Shown one piece after another: positions 1-7,837 of a stretch of 64,000 bases of DNA. Below the pieces are notes generated by a model, which was given only the letters and a program-made list of their open reading frames with translations, did no database searches and was not told the DNA's origin. Position numbers and translations under genes: made by a program. Location: contig CANMVA010000001.1 in the NCBI GenBank assembly GCA_947501355.1, positions 2,379,492 through 2,443,491 of the forward strand, given 5' to 3'. How positions within the stretch are numbered: position 1 is the stretch's first letter; every line of letters starts with the position of its first letter. This stretch comes from an uncultured Paracoccaceae bacterium. GTDB taxonomy: Bacteria > Pseudomonadota > Alphaproteobacteria > Rhodobacterales > Rhodobacteraceae.

Positions 1-23
1 TCCATAGCACTCGGCGGGGCACG

Positions 24-818
24 GTGAGTGGTCGTGCTGTCGTTACAACCCCGTTGGCAGGCTATGGGCTTGCAATCGCGATGGTATGCTTGGCGACTGG
101 TTCAGGTGCACAAAATATCGACGGGCTATACCAACCCGCTGATGCAAACTGGTCATGTTCACCCGACCAGATCGGCATGGAGGGCGGTGCGTTGGCAATC
201 CAGGGCGGCGTCTACGAGGGTGTAGAGAATCGGTGCGATCTGACATTGCCTGTAGCACTCGACGACGGCACCCGTTTCACCGCTGTATGTTCTGCTCAGG
301 GCAGCACTTACCGCGAACAGATGACGATCACGCCGACGGTGGATAGTGTGCGGATCGACAGGGTCAGTGGAACAGCCTTCTGGGACCGCTGTGAGCCGCC
401 AAAAGCAGCCTCCATTGCATCATCGTCCAGCAACGGACCATGGACCTTCAGCGGCGGCCAGGGGGTCTACGAGAGCGGCACCAGTGATGGCAACGGCAAC
501 TCGGTTTCGTTCACGTGCAATGACATCGGCGAAAATGGCGGGCTCTATGTCGAACTGGATGGGGAGCCTGCCCCTGGTGGCCAGGTCAGTATCGATGTCG
601 ATGGCACAGTATTTGCCATGACGGTCTGGGCAGAGGGTGGACTCGTCAACACCGAATGCAGCGTCTGCGGTCAGACCTACACCGCCCTATGGGGTGCGAC
701 AGCAGCAGGTGACCTGATGACCATCAGATCAGCGGACGGGCGCTCTGCAACGTTCAACCTCCACGGCTCCCATGACGCACTGGGTAGTGTGGCTTGTCAG
801 CCTTCCAATGGGTTTTGA
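24..818 (+). CDS. Secreted Cys-rich hypothetical protein
   Basis: I do not recognise the family. The N-terminus (about residues 1-29) has a hydrophobic core and an alanine-rich end that look like a signal peptide, so the protein is probably periplasmic or secreted. The mature part has many cysteines, which suggests disulphides, and reads as two similar beta-rich halves (about 32-125 and 140-262). Each half contains Gly-Val-Tyr-Glu and a run of Thr/Ser-rich strands. The start used is a GTG with only a weak purine stretch before it. The frame is open to the window edge, so the true start may lie further upstream. The gene begins the accessory region. Confidence 0.6.
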   Translation: MSGRAVVTTPLAGYGLAIAMVCLATGSGAQNIDGLYQPADANWSCSPDQIGMEGGALAIQGGVYEGVENRCDLTLPVALDDGTRFTAVCSAQGSTYREQMTITPTVDSVRIDRVSGTAFWDRCEPPKAASIASSSSNGPWTFSGGQGVYESGTSDGNGNSVSFTCNDIGENGGLYVELDGEPAPGGQVSIDVDGTVFAMTVWAEGGLVNTECSVCGQTYTALWGATAAGDLMTIRSADGRSATFNLHGSHDALGSVACQPSNGF

Positions 819-1061
819 CCTGGACCATTCAGTGTCTCAGCGGCCCGCTCAGGGTGCCAACGACAGTGGCGATCTAGCAAGTGTAACCGCGAACAGACAG
901 GCCATTTACGAGCGGCTACTGCAACGTCAGCACATACGACAACAGTTGGGCATGAGGCCCTTGAACGTGCCTCTGCTGTATCATCGAAAGGTGCAGCAGC
1001 TTGAGCGGTCCAGACAGTCAATTCGGTAAATACAGGTGAACCCAATACCAGGAGTATTCCC

Positions 1062-1433
1062 ATGGGACGAGTGCTTGGACCTTACATCAGAGACGATCTT
1101 CCAGCAGACCTGGAACAGTTCTTCGAGGAGATGGCGGATGCTGATGTTTTGCGCTTCCTGAGAGCCCTGCCGATGATCGGGGCGAACGATGACGAACCTC
1201 TTCGGATGTCTGATCTCATTTATGAAATGCGACTCTGGCCCTATGTGATCAAAGCCTGGAACGCCGCTGAAGGTTCTCCTGGTATTGCTGGCCGAGTGGC
1301 GATGATTAGTAGGGTCATGCGTGACGCCGAAGCGGCCCTTGAGGCCGATAGCAACCTGACACGGCGCATCCCCAGGGTGATCAACCTGACCAGTTTCCTG
1401 AGGGCATATGCGACTGGTGAGGTATTCGCCTAA
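1062..1433 (+). CDS. Hypothetical protein, helical, acidic
   Basis: A 123-residue protein of unknown function. A clear ribosome site (AGGAG) sits about 6 nt before the ATG. The sequence is mostly predicted helix with an acidic first third and no signal peptide or membrane segment. It converges with the small gene at 1430-1597 on the other strand, and the two stop codons overlap by 4 bp. The 243 bp before it (819-1061) show no convincing gene. Confidence 0.6.
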   Translation: MGRVLGPYIRDDLPADLEQFFEEMADADVLRFLRALPMIGANDDEPLRMSDLIYEMRLWPYVIKAWNAAEGSPGIAGRVAMISRVMRDAEAALEADSNLTRRIPRVINLTSFLRAYATGEVFA

Positions 1434-1597
1434 GCTGCATCCTCAAGTGTGTCGTCGTCCTCAAACAATTCACTCCAATATCCCTGGATGCAATCCTCCA
1501 GGATCGCACCAAGCTCACGGCGTTCTTCGGCCCTGATCTGGGCCAACATGTTGATGGCATCCTGGTCCAGGTTGCGCACGGAAAAGCGTTTCATCAT
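1430..1597 (-). CDS. Small ribbon-helix-helix-like protein
   Basis: A 55-residue protein starting with Met-Met-Lys-Arg-Phe-Ser-Val-Arg-Asn-Leu. A very strong ribosome site (AGGAGG) stands 6 nt before the start. The basic beta-strand followed by two helices (about residues 10-24 and 27-44) matches the layout of FitA/CopG-type ribbon-helix-helix DNA-binding proteins, followed by an acidic tail. Such proteins often act as antitoxins or autoregulators. No PIN-type toxin is adjacent, so an autoregulatory or copy-control role for the divergent gene at 1836 is as likely. The function is inferred from the fold pattern only. Confidence 0.6.
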   Translation of the reverse strand: MMKRFSVRNLDQDAINMLAQIRAEERRELGAILEDCIQGYWSELFEDDDTLEDAA

Positions 1598-1613
1598 TGG
1601 TCATCCTCCTACT

Positions 1614-1717
1614 GGTATTTAGGGATGATCGGCCTTGGGGCAGACCTGTATCTGACTATCGTGGAATCCTACTTCCTACCCTGGTTCCCAAGTCTGACTA
1701 CGGTCTGACTAAATACC
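1614..1717. repeat. Short direct and inverted repeats before Rep-like gene
   Basis: The divergent intergenic region holds three copies of TCTGACTA, at 1651-1658, 1693-1700 and 1704-1711. The last two are 11 bp apart, about one helical turn. A 9-bp inverted repeat flanks them: GGTATTTAG at 1614-1622 and CTAAATACC at 1709-1717. The arrangement resembles small iterons or an operator for the ribbon-helix-helix protein. The function is not proven. Confidence 0.45.
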
Positions 1718-1835
1718 GATGTCCGTGGGAGCGGATGTTGGCCACTCACCTGATGTCCACCCCCCAATTAACGCTTCGGCGAAAATCTCACTATGTTCCC
1801 TCGGTCCGAAGAAAAAGATCGGAAAGGATCATAGA

Positions 1836-3029
1836 ATGGCACGACCAACGATGCGCAGGATGCGCGACAATATCGAGGCGACCGCAATCGGGAAAACAGG
1901 ACTGGCGAACGATCAGCACTACAAGAGACGAATCCTTGAACGAGAGTTCCAGGCAACAGGAAACTTGGCCATTGCCTCCGTTTTGAACCAGCAGCAAACA
2001 GCAATGGACCGCGCCGACGCAGCGAAGCGATACAACACAAAACCTAGGCGGACGCGTCAGGCCGATGGCCTTCGAACAAGGAAGGACTTCAAGTCTCCTG
2101 AGGGATTCAACGCATGTGGCTCTGTCCAGGGGCGATCCTATGCAAGCCGTGCTGGAGAACGCATGGAAAAGAAGCAGCAGGGCTTCCCAGATGTGATGCG
2201 CCACCCAACCACCGTCAACAATATGATCCTGCCGCTGACAGCGGATGCAAAGTCCAGCATCGATGCATATCGCAGTCGAATGCGAGATGCATTGAGCCCA
2301 TTGACTGACGGTGCACAGGTCTCAGGTCGTTTCCACTTCGCCATGGAGACCGCTGGGTATCTGGCCACGATCTTTCCTCAGGACCAATGGCCCGTGGGCT
2401 TCGATCCAATCAACCGTCCCGATGAGGTCTTCGCCCTGCTGCACTGGCACGGGATCGTCGCTGACCCTTGTCTGAGCAAACAAGAAGTTCGGCGTGTCAT
2501 CAGGGAAGCGTTCCCAGGCTGTCGCAGGGTTTGTGTGGCGACTGTTCAGCCAGAACGCATCAACAAGCATGGTGAGGTCACCCACGGTGCCCAGGGCTAT
2601 CTGGAATACTCTGCCATGGAGAAGACCGAGGTTAAGTTGGACACCACTGAACAGAAGAAGGATGCCGTGATTGGTCATGCCCTCCTGGGTGGCCAGGTCA
2701 ACAAACGCAATCTTTCCTTCTCGATGGGTAAGTCCCTGGATGTGACTGGTGTCCGTATTGACCCTGCTCGTGTGATCGAACTCCAGGTGCAGGAACGGTT
2801 GGCCTATGTGAAACGAAACTTCGCCAAGCTTTCATATGCAGAGCAGTTCATTCATCTTTGGATGTCAGGTTGGAACCAGGTCGTTCATAAGCCCCAGCCT
2901 TGGCTTCGACATGGTATTATTACTAGGAGTTCCTTTGTTGCCTTCCTCTCCCTAGTTAAGAAATGGTGCTGCGACCCAGACGCTGAAGATACATGTTTTT
3001 ATGACTATCTGGACACCCTCTTGGAATAA
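1836..3029 (+). CDS. Possible HUH/Rep-like protein
   Basis: A 397-residue protein of no firmly recognised family. I chose ATG 1836, preceded by GGAAAGGA. The frame is open further upstream to 1719, but those codons overlap the repeat region and look non-coding. Residues 1-115 are basic and probably contact nucleic acid. The middle has His-Trp-His flanked by hydrophobic residues (near residue 210), then about 60 residues later a Gly-Tyr-Leu-Glu-Tyr segment. This order (His-hydrophobic-His, then Tyr) is that of rolling-circle Rep/relaxase HUH nucleases. Iteron-like repeats upstream and a recombinase nearby fit a replication or mobilisation role. The assignment is tentative. Confidence 0.4.
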   Translation: MARPTMRRMRDNIEATAIGKTGLANDQHYKRRILEREFQATGNLAIASVLNQQQTAMDRADAAKRYNTKPRRTRQADGLRTRKDFKSPEGFNACGSVQGRSYASRAGERMEKKQQGFPDVMRHPTTVNNMILPLTADAKSSIDAYRSRMRDALSPLTDGAQVSGRFHFAMETAGYLATIFPQDQWPVGFDPINRPDEVFALLHWHGIVADPCLSKQEVRRVIREAFPGCRRVCVATVQPERINKHGEVTHGAQGYLEYSAMEKTEVKLDTTEQKKDAVIGHALLGGQVNKRNLSFSMGKSLDVTGVRIDPARVIELQVQERLAYVKRNFAKLSYAEQFIHLWMSGWNQVVHKPQPWLRHGIITRSSFVAFLSLVKKWCCDPDAEDTCFYDYLDTLLE

Positions 3030-3367
3030 TAGGCTCAGCAGGGCCGAGCAGACCCAGACGTAAGCCTGGGTGCCGTCCTCGCCGCTGCTGATCACCAAAA
3101 CCACCCAGTTACAGCATCGAGTCCCACGCTGGACTGCCCAAATCAGACCACCTTAACACCAGGTTCATCCTGGTGAATAAGATCGGTATGCTTATCCATC
3201 GGCAGGCCCTCGACAATGAATGCTTGTAGGGAGGACGTGCCACGTCTCGTGGAAGCCATCTTCGAAGGCGACTTAATTCCTCACGCTGTCAACTTATCTC
3301 CCTTACAGAAGATTCTCCAACCCTGTCATCAAGTGTTCATCGAACTTTTAACAGTAGGAGATGACAC
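3030..3367. other. Non-coding gap with hairpins
   Basis: No credible gene is seen in these 338 bp. Just after the Rep-like gene is a nested inverted repeat: TCAGCAG at 3035-3041 pairs with CTGCTGA at 3085-3091, and inside it ACCCAG at 3052-3057 pairs with CTGGGT at 3066-3071. A second simple hairpin follows, with CACCAGG (3157-3163) and CCTGGTG (3169-3175) around a 5-nt loop. Neither has a long T-run. They could be transcript ends or a structured RNA. The end of the gap supplies the ribosome site (TAGGAG) of the next gene. Confidence 0.5.
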
Positions 3368-3892
3368 ATGACTGACACGACGAAAGTGAACGAAACAACC
3401 CCAGAAACACGCGACGATATGAAAATGGAAGCCGCAGCCATGATCCTTGCGATGGAACTCTTGCGGCAAGATAACCATTCAATGGACCTTCTGCTCATCG
3501 CGTTTGAAGATCTCTATGATGCACTGATCGCTGCACTTGATTTGGAATTGGACGAAAGCAAGATGTGGCTGTGGGATTATATCCACTCCCAAATGGTAGA
3601 ATGGGGGTGGACGACGTTTTCCTATAATGACTGTCAGACGTTTTTTGGCCCACCTGCCGATCGTCGGGCATCACTCATGACTCTTGGAGATCGAAAGATT
3701 CTTCTTCAAGCTGAGTCAATCTTCCCACATGATTTCATCGATAGGGATGAAGGCCTGCACATGTCAGACTTTGGGTTTCCGATGACGGATGATGATCCCG
3801 ACAAGACCCTTCAGGAGTGTTCCGACGCCTACACAGATGACGTGTTTGTCCGATCCTTTATCCGTCAAGATGTGCGACCCCAACCTGTTTGA
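3368..3892 (+). CDS. Hypothetical acidic protein
   Basis: A 174-residue, strongly acidic protein, unrecognised. TAGGAG lies 9 nt before the ATG. There is no signal peptide. A helical, Leu-rich first half (residues 15-75) is followed by a region rich in aromatic residues and Asp. A perfect 10-bp stem hairpin (3905-3940) follows the stop and probably ends the transcript. The next gene begins soon after on the same strand, so the two may be linked in function. Confidence 0.55.
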   Translation: MTDTTKVNETTPETRDDMKMEAAAMILAMELLRQDNHSMDLLLIAFEDLYDALIAALDLELDESKMWLWDYIHSQMVEWGWTTFSYNDCQTFFGPPADRRASLMTLGDRKILLQAESIFPHDFIDRDEGLHMSDFGFPMTDDDPDKTLQECSDAYTDDVFVRSFIRQDVRPQPV

Positions 3893-3904
3893 GGATGCAC
3901 GACC

Positions 3905-3940
3905 TATGCTGGCCTCGTGAAAATAGACGGGGCCAGCATA
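3905..3940 (+). terminator. Perfect 10-bp hairpin
   Basis: TATGCTGGCC (3905-3914) pairs exactly with GGCCAGCATA (3931-3940) around a 16-nt loop, 12 nt after the stop of the preceding gene. There is no T-run. It may act as a terminator or an RNA-stabilising stem. The left arm and loop start recur at 12775. Confidence 0.5.
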
Positions 3941-3975
3941 TCGGCAGCAGATGTTGATCCAAGCCGCGAAACCAT

Positions 3976-4908
3976 ATGGCAACATCCGCTGTTGTTCCTA
4001 CTGCCAGAACCGCTCTAGTCTCTGACCAGCTTCAAGACACTAGACTTGTGGGAAACTGGATGGCTGACAAACTTCTCGCATTGAATGTTCCAACCGATTT
4101 CTTGTCACACGTAGATTTCGCACGGAAAGCCATCACACAAAACCACAGATATCCGTCCTTTCGTAAAGATGCTGATACCTGGGTCGCCAAACGTTATGAC
4201 CCGTGCCTCAAGGTTTTAGAGCCTGGTGCACAGCCCGCCGTCGGGCACAGGTTACTCGACATTGAAACCAGGTTTCTTGCCCTGCTGAACACAGTAGATC
4301 AGAGCGTTCCCGTCGCGCCGCTTTATCGTCGGTATTCCTCTCTGACCAAGACGGTCTCCCGTCGGGCGAATGTGGTATTGAATGAAGACTACGTGGTGAA
4401 ATCGCTGGGTCATGAAAACACAGAAGACGTGCCCCACACCCTGGAAGACTTCAGGCAGGCATCGAGTTTGGCAGAGAAGGCCCTCATCGCAGAGCTATTG
4501 GCACATGACTTCGAGGATGCGATGCGGGAGGTTGCAACACACTTCGACTATAAACGGGGTAAGTTTGGGCGTGGTGCGGGCCGCACATACTCGTTGACCT
4601 ACGCCGTATTGGCCCTGGCCCCTATATTCGAACAGCACAATGCGGATGGGAGGGCTGCTGCTGTCACCTTGGCCACCAGCGGAGCGGGCCATGAGGGTGT
4701 CTTCCTCGACTTTGTATCAGCGTTTATTCGGGTGGTTGATGCTGGAACAATCGGCCTTCGTGCGACCGACGGCATCAATGAACGTGTTAGAAAAATTGCA
4801 CAAAAGCGGGCCGTTGATACGGAACTGGTAGGTCTCCTCGATCATCCCGATGTAGATGAACATGTGATGCTGGATTTCATGGCACGGGCTGACGCACTCA
4901 AGACCTGA
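3976..4908 (+). CDS. Hypothetical protein
   Basis: A 310-residue soluble protein that I cannot place in a family. It is predicted mostly helical, with a basic patch Lys-Arg-Gly-Lys-Phe-Gly-Arg-Gly-Ala-Gly-Arg near residues 194-204 that could bind nucleic acid or nucleotides. No signal peptide or membrane segment is present. No strong ribosome site precedes the ATG at 3976, and an internal ATG at 4060 is an alternative start. It follows the acidic gene at 3368, and the convergent recombinase gene lies 100 bp beyond it. Confidence 0.5.
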   Translation: MATSAVVPTARTALVSDQLQDTRLVGNWMADKLLALNVPTDFLSHVDFARKAITQNHRYPSFRKDADTWVAKRYDPCLKVLEPGAQPAVGHRLLDIETRFLALLNTVDQSVPVAPLYRRYSSLTKTVSRRANVVLNEDYVVKSLGHENTEDVPHTLEDFRQASSLAEKALIAELLAHDFEDAMREVATHFDYKRGKFGRGAGRTYSLTYAVLALAPIFEQHNADGRAAAVTLATSGAGHEGVFLDFVSAFIRVVDAGTIGLRATDGINERVRKIAQKRAVDTELVGLLDHPDVDEHVMLDFMARADALKT

Positions 4909-5008
4909 TCGGGCACGGTGTTTGCGCTCCGACCTCTGCACTCCTTGAACGAGTGTGACAGCCTCCATGCTCATGAAGGTCCTACGTGTCTATGAGCTAA
5001 GGGAATAC

Positions 5009-5572
5009 CTAGGAACGCGCTGACCCTGGCAGCCACCGATACAAAGTTGGCACTGACACCCCCACCGCCGCCGCTGCGTCCCTTACGGCAGTGCCATTGG
5101 CCAAAAGCTCACGGACCGCGTTGATCTTGTCGTCAGTCATCTTCTTCGGACGCCCACCGACCCGACCTTTCGCCTTCGCAGCCCTGAGCCCCGCCTGGGT
5201 CCGCTCTATGATGAGGTCTCTTTCGAAGGCGGATATCGCACCCATGACGTGAAATAGAAGCCTTCCACCAGGTGTCTTAGTGTCGATGGCCTCGGACAGG
5301 CTCTGGAACTCGATGTTGTCCTGGTTGAGCCGATCCATGATTTCGATCAGATGCGGGAGGCTACGAGCCACACGATCCAGCTTGTAGACCACCAGCTTGT
5401 CACTGGCATCAGGCCGCAGGTATGCCAGTGCCTCAGCCAGGACGGGTCTATCCTTCTTCGCACCAGATGCGGTCTCAACGAATATCTTCTCACACCCCGC
5501 CGCCTTCAGTGCCGCGATCTGGGCGTCATGGGTCTGTGTGTCTGTGCTGATTCGTGCGTATCCAATCTGCAT
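5009..5572 (-). CDS. Serine recombinase (resolvase/invertase)
   Basis: A 187-residue site-specific recombinase of the Tn3-resolvase/Hin-Gin-Pin family. The start Tyr-Ala-Arg-Ile-Ser gives the catalytic Ser9 and Arg7. The conserved Tyr-Lys-Leu-Asp-Arg-Val-Ala-Arg-Ser block follows near residue 65, then Gly-Arg-Leu-Leu-Phe-His and the Glu-Arg-Asp-Leu-Ile-Ile-Glu-Arg-Thr helix. The C-terminal helix-turn-helix (about 143-183) carries the usual Gly-Gly-Arg-Pro-Lys linker. The length is full for the small serine recombinases. It would resolve or invert DNA at paired sites. No transposase is next to it, so it is a lone recombinase of the island. It is unlikely to have integrated the island at a tRNA. 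Confidence 0.92.
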   Translation of the reverse strand: MQIGYARISTDTQTHDAQIAALKAAGCEKIFVETASGAKKDRPVLAEALAYLRPDASDKLVVYKLDRVARSLPHLIEIMDRLNQDNIEFQSLSEAIDTKTPGGRLLFHVMGAISAFERDLIIERTQAGLRAAKAKGRVGGRPKKMTDDKINAVRELLANGTAVRDAAAAVGVSVPTLYRWLPGSARS

Positions 5573-5620
5573 TCGTTCTCCTTCTCAAAACTCGTGACCA
5601 TCTTAGCAGGAATAGTGATT

Positions 5621-5727
5621 CGTTACGATAGGGGTTTATGAGAAATTTAGAACCAACGCTACATGGGCCGTTAGCAGCGGGAAACCCAAGGGTAACGATA
5701 ACCTTGAAACCAACCAATTATGAGAAA
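5621..5727. repeat. Paired motifs upstream of resolvase, possible res site
   Basis: Upstream of the recombinase start two motif pairs occur in the same order. CGTTACGATA (5621-5630) is followed by TTATGAGAAA (5636-5645). The similar GGTAACGATA (5691-5700) is followed by TTATGAGAAA (5718-5727). Small serine recombinases usually act at subsites in exactly this position, so this may be the res site and operator. Spacings differ between the pairs, so this is tentative. Confidence 0.35.
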
Positions 5728-5735
5728 CGATCCAA

Positions 5736-6257
5736 TCAGTGTGGTGATCGACCTGTTGCGATCATGAAGTGATGTTGCTGGTGATGGGCTCCAATGGTCA
5801 TCAACCCAAAGAAGCCCAGACCCAGAACCTGATCCGTGTCTTGCTCTGATTGGACCTGCACTGTCATTGATGCCCCGTTTTCCTGGGGAGTTGCCGACAC
5901 TGACCACCCTGCCGACCGCGCTAACATCGGGCTGTGAGCTAGGACCATACGTTGGATCGACCCTGCCACCTCTGCTCCGCCAGTGACTATGAAGGTCACG
6001 GTTGAGCCATCTTCAATCACTTCGACCGATGCCCTGGTGGTTACGTTGTCCATATCGACAAGATGATCACTCAGGGCCGTGATATCGACACTGGACCAAT
6101 CCGTGTCAGGATCATCACGCAACATGGTCACGACCTCGGCTATCGCAGCGAATTGTGCTTGGCCCGTCTCGGCAGGCGCGGCGGACTGATGCGAATGTTG
6201 CGCAATAACGTTGGACGCGACCAAGATGAGTGATGCTGCGACAAGAACTGACTTCAT
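5736..6257 (-). CDS. Periplasmic hypothetical protein, His-rich ends
   Basis: A 173-residue protein with a clear signal peptide (residues 1-19, cut after Val-Ile-Ala) and AAGGAG before the ATG. The mature N-terminus has a His-Ser-His-Gln motif and the C-terminus has His-His-Gln-Gln-His-His. These ends could bind metal, which fits the neighbouring copper genes. The middle is a mixed alpha/beta domain of unknown family. It is divergent from the Crp/Fnr-type regulator at 6322 and shares a promoter region with two palindromes. A periplasmic copper-binding accessory is a reasonable inference. Confidence 0.7.
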   Translation of the reverse strand: MKSVLVAASLILVASNVIAQHSHQSAAPAETGQAQFAAIAEVVTMLRDDPDTDWSSVDITALSDHLVDMDNVTTRASVEVIEDGSTVTFIVTGGAEVAGSIQRMVLAHSPMLARSAGWSVSATPQENGASMTVQVQSEQDTDQVLGLGFFGLMTIGAHHQQHHFMIATGRSPH

Positions 6258-6292
6258 GAGATACTCCTTTTTCCAGATCAGGCTACCCCTAA

Positions 6293-6323
6293 CGATTTCA
6301 ATCGCATATGATTTGAATCATAT
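6293..6323. promoter_or_regulatory. Two tandem Crp/Fnr-type palindromes
   Basis: CGATTTCAATCG (6293-6304) and ATATGATTTGAATCATAT (6306-6323) are both interrupted palindromes of the form GAT-N4-ATC, with centres 16 bp apart. They resemble FNR/CRP half-site spacing (FNR is TTGAT-N4-ATCAA) but with altered outer bases. The second overlaps the ATG of the regulator at 6322, which suggests autorepression and control of the divergent gene. Confidence 0.55.
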
Positions 6324-6900
6324 GTTGAATGATCCGTTTTCCCATCTACCTGCCAGAGCCCGCTGCATCCAACGGATGATTAAGGGTGATGTGCTCTTTC
6401 GTCAGAACGAACCCGCTTCAGGTATATACCGCGTTGTTTCTGGGTGTGTGACGCTGCAACGAACGGGTCCCGACGGAAACGTAATGACGCTCCACAGGGC
6501 TATCGCGGGCGGATTATTCGCCGAAGCGTCTGTCTTTTCGGCGGTGTATCACTGCGATGCGCTTTGCAGTGAAAGTGGCTGCGTCATCAAGATCGCCAAG
6601 AGTGATATCCTTGCCGCTATGAAGTCCACTCCAGATTTCTCTGAAGGATTCACCAGGTTACTGGCTATACAAGTTCAACACTATCGTGCGCATATTGAAT
6701 TGCTGGCCATTGCATCGGCCAAGGATCGGGTCATGGCGGCTGTGCAAGCTGGATATTTCGATGCAACGGTGACGGAGTTGGCGACCCGCATAAACCTCAC
6801 CCATGAGGCTTGTTACCGCGCATTCAGGGCCCTGTGTGATGATGGACGGATGGTTCGAACAGGGCGTGGTCAGTATGCTCTGTCACAGCCACCAGATTAG
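6322..6900 (+). CDS. Crp/Fnr-family transcriptional regulator
   Basis: I chose ATG 6322 (192 residues). The longer open frame from 6211 would run over the divergent gene. Residues about 15-110 are a cyclic-nucleotide-binding-type beta-roll (Gly-Asp-Val-Leu-Phe, then Gly-Ile-Tyr-Arg-Val-Val-Ser-Gly). A long dimer helix follows, then a winged helix-turn-helix at the C-terminus (Thr-Glu-Leu-Ala-Thr-Arg-Ile-Asn-Leu-Thr-His-Glu). The FNR-type cysteine cluster near the N-terminus is absent, so it is not an oxygen-sensing FNR of the usual kind. Two palindromes cover its start codon. The 3' end overlaps the convergent gene at 6883 by 18 bp. The signal it senses is unknown; copper or redox stress would suit its neighbours. 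Confidence 0.85.
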   Translation: MLNDPFSHLPARARCIQRMIKGDVLFRQNEPASGIYRVVSGCVTLQRTGPDGNVMTLHRAIAGGLFAEASVFSAVYHCDALCSESGCVIKIAKSDILAAMKSTPDFSEGFTRLLAIQVQHYRAHIELLAIASAKDRVMAAVQAGYFDATVTELATRINLTHEACYRAFRALCDDGRMVRTGRGQYALSQPPD

Positions 6901-7317
6901 CCATAAGCCGACACCAACGATGACATCGTAGATGACACAGGCGGGAACATACCATTTGGGCATCTTCACATTGAACAGTGGAGTGTGATGTAGGAAATCC
7001 CACCCTGCATGCGCGATATACCCCAACGGCAAGAGCAATGGGGCCGTGATCAACGCCCAAGTCGCAAAGGTTGCAAAGAGGCAAGCCACGGTCGCCTCGA
7101 CCACTATGCGCGACATACGCCCGTCATTCGCGGCAAAGCCAATATAGACTCCAGCTATGGTGGCCAATAAAATCGCTGCGACGACATGAGAAACGTCTTG
7201 CGGCAGGAAGATGTGCAGGGCAAGTGAGCCGAGACCGATGATGCTCCACGCAGGGATCGTGTGTCTGGCCAGGACGTGTTGGTGGGTGTCAGGTAACTGG
7301 TTCACGAATAGTCCCAC
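6883..7317 (-). CDS. Four-helix membrane protein (DUF6010-like)
   Basis: A 144-residue inner-membrane protein with about four hydrophobic segments (residues 23-60, 70-98 and 118-144). The conserved patch Ala-His-Ala-Gly-Trp-Asp-Phe-Leu-His-His suggests the DUF6010 group of small membrane proteins, from memory only. The histidines could bind metal or haem. It sits 95 bp downstream of the copper operon in the same direction and may be its last gene. The function is unknown. Confidence 0.65.
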   Translation of the reverse strand: MGLFVNQLPDTHQHVLARHTIPAWSIIGLGSLALHIFLPQDVSHVVAAILLATIAGVYIGFAANDGRMSRIVVEATVACLFATFATWALITAPLLLPLGYIAHAGWDFLHHTPLFNVKMPKWYVPACVIYDVIVGVGLWLIWWL

Positions 7318-7411
7318 CGAAGATACCTATCGCACACATTTGATACGTCACCTGTTGTCAAAACGGTAGAAGACAGGCTGATCCAAATTGATTGGATTGT
7401 TGCTCCAGACA

Positions 7412-7837
7412 TCAGTGAGGTGGGTTGCGACTGGCCTGAACCTCACGTTCGCGGTCGGTCCACGTTGATCTGATAAAGGCAAGAGTGTCCCATATCTCAT
7501 CGTCCGTCAGGGTGCCTTCAAATCCAGGCATACCGCTAGTGAAGTCCGCAATCCCCATGGCCTCTAATGTGATCTGGCCACCATACTTTGTGTAGTCGAA
7601 CAGCAGTTGGTCATCGTGATGCCAAGTGTGACCCGTGCCGTCATGTGGCGGTGCTGGTAGGACACCGTCGAGACCTGCGGTTCGCCAATCGGGCTGGCCT
7701 TCGAGGTTTGCACCATGACAGGCAGCACATTGATCCGCATACAGGCTGCGGCCCGCATCAATGTTGCGATGATCCCAGTTATGATCTGCAATTACGGGTG
7801 ACGCCGCAATAAGCAAAAGGGGAAGTAGGCGTCTCAT
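7412..7837 (-). CDS. c-type cytochrome, periplasmic
   Basis: I chose ATG 7837 (141 residues); it overlaps the stop of the multicopper oxidase by 4 bp (ATGA). The signal peptide is Met-Arg-Arg-Leu-Leu-Pro-Leu-Leu-Leu. One haem site CAACH lies at residues 37-41, and Gly-Met-Pro-Gly near residue 100 gives the likely axial methionine. Class I cytochromes of this type carry electrons between periplasmic enzymes and the respiratory chain. Its coupling to the oxidase gene suggests it accepts electrons in the same process. Confidence 0.88.
   Translation of the reverse strand: MRRLLPLLLIAASPVIADHNWDHRNIDAGRSLYADQCAACHGANLEGQPDWRTAGLDGVLPAPPHDGTGHTWHHDDQLLFDYTKYGGQITLEAMGIADFTSGMPGFEGTLTDDEIWDTLAFIRSTWTDREREVQASRNPPH

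Noticed and set aside
772-1063. Overlapping open frames on both strands after the first gene
   Set aside because: No ribosome sites, overlap with the end of the first gene, and no recognisable protein features.
5009-5572. The serine recombinase as the integrase of the whole island
   Set aside because: It is a short resolvase/invertase-type enzyme. Integration at a tRNA 3' end is normally by a tyrosine integrase, which would lie outside the window.
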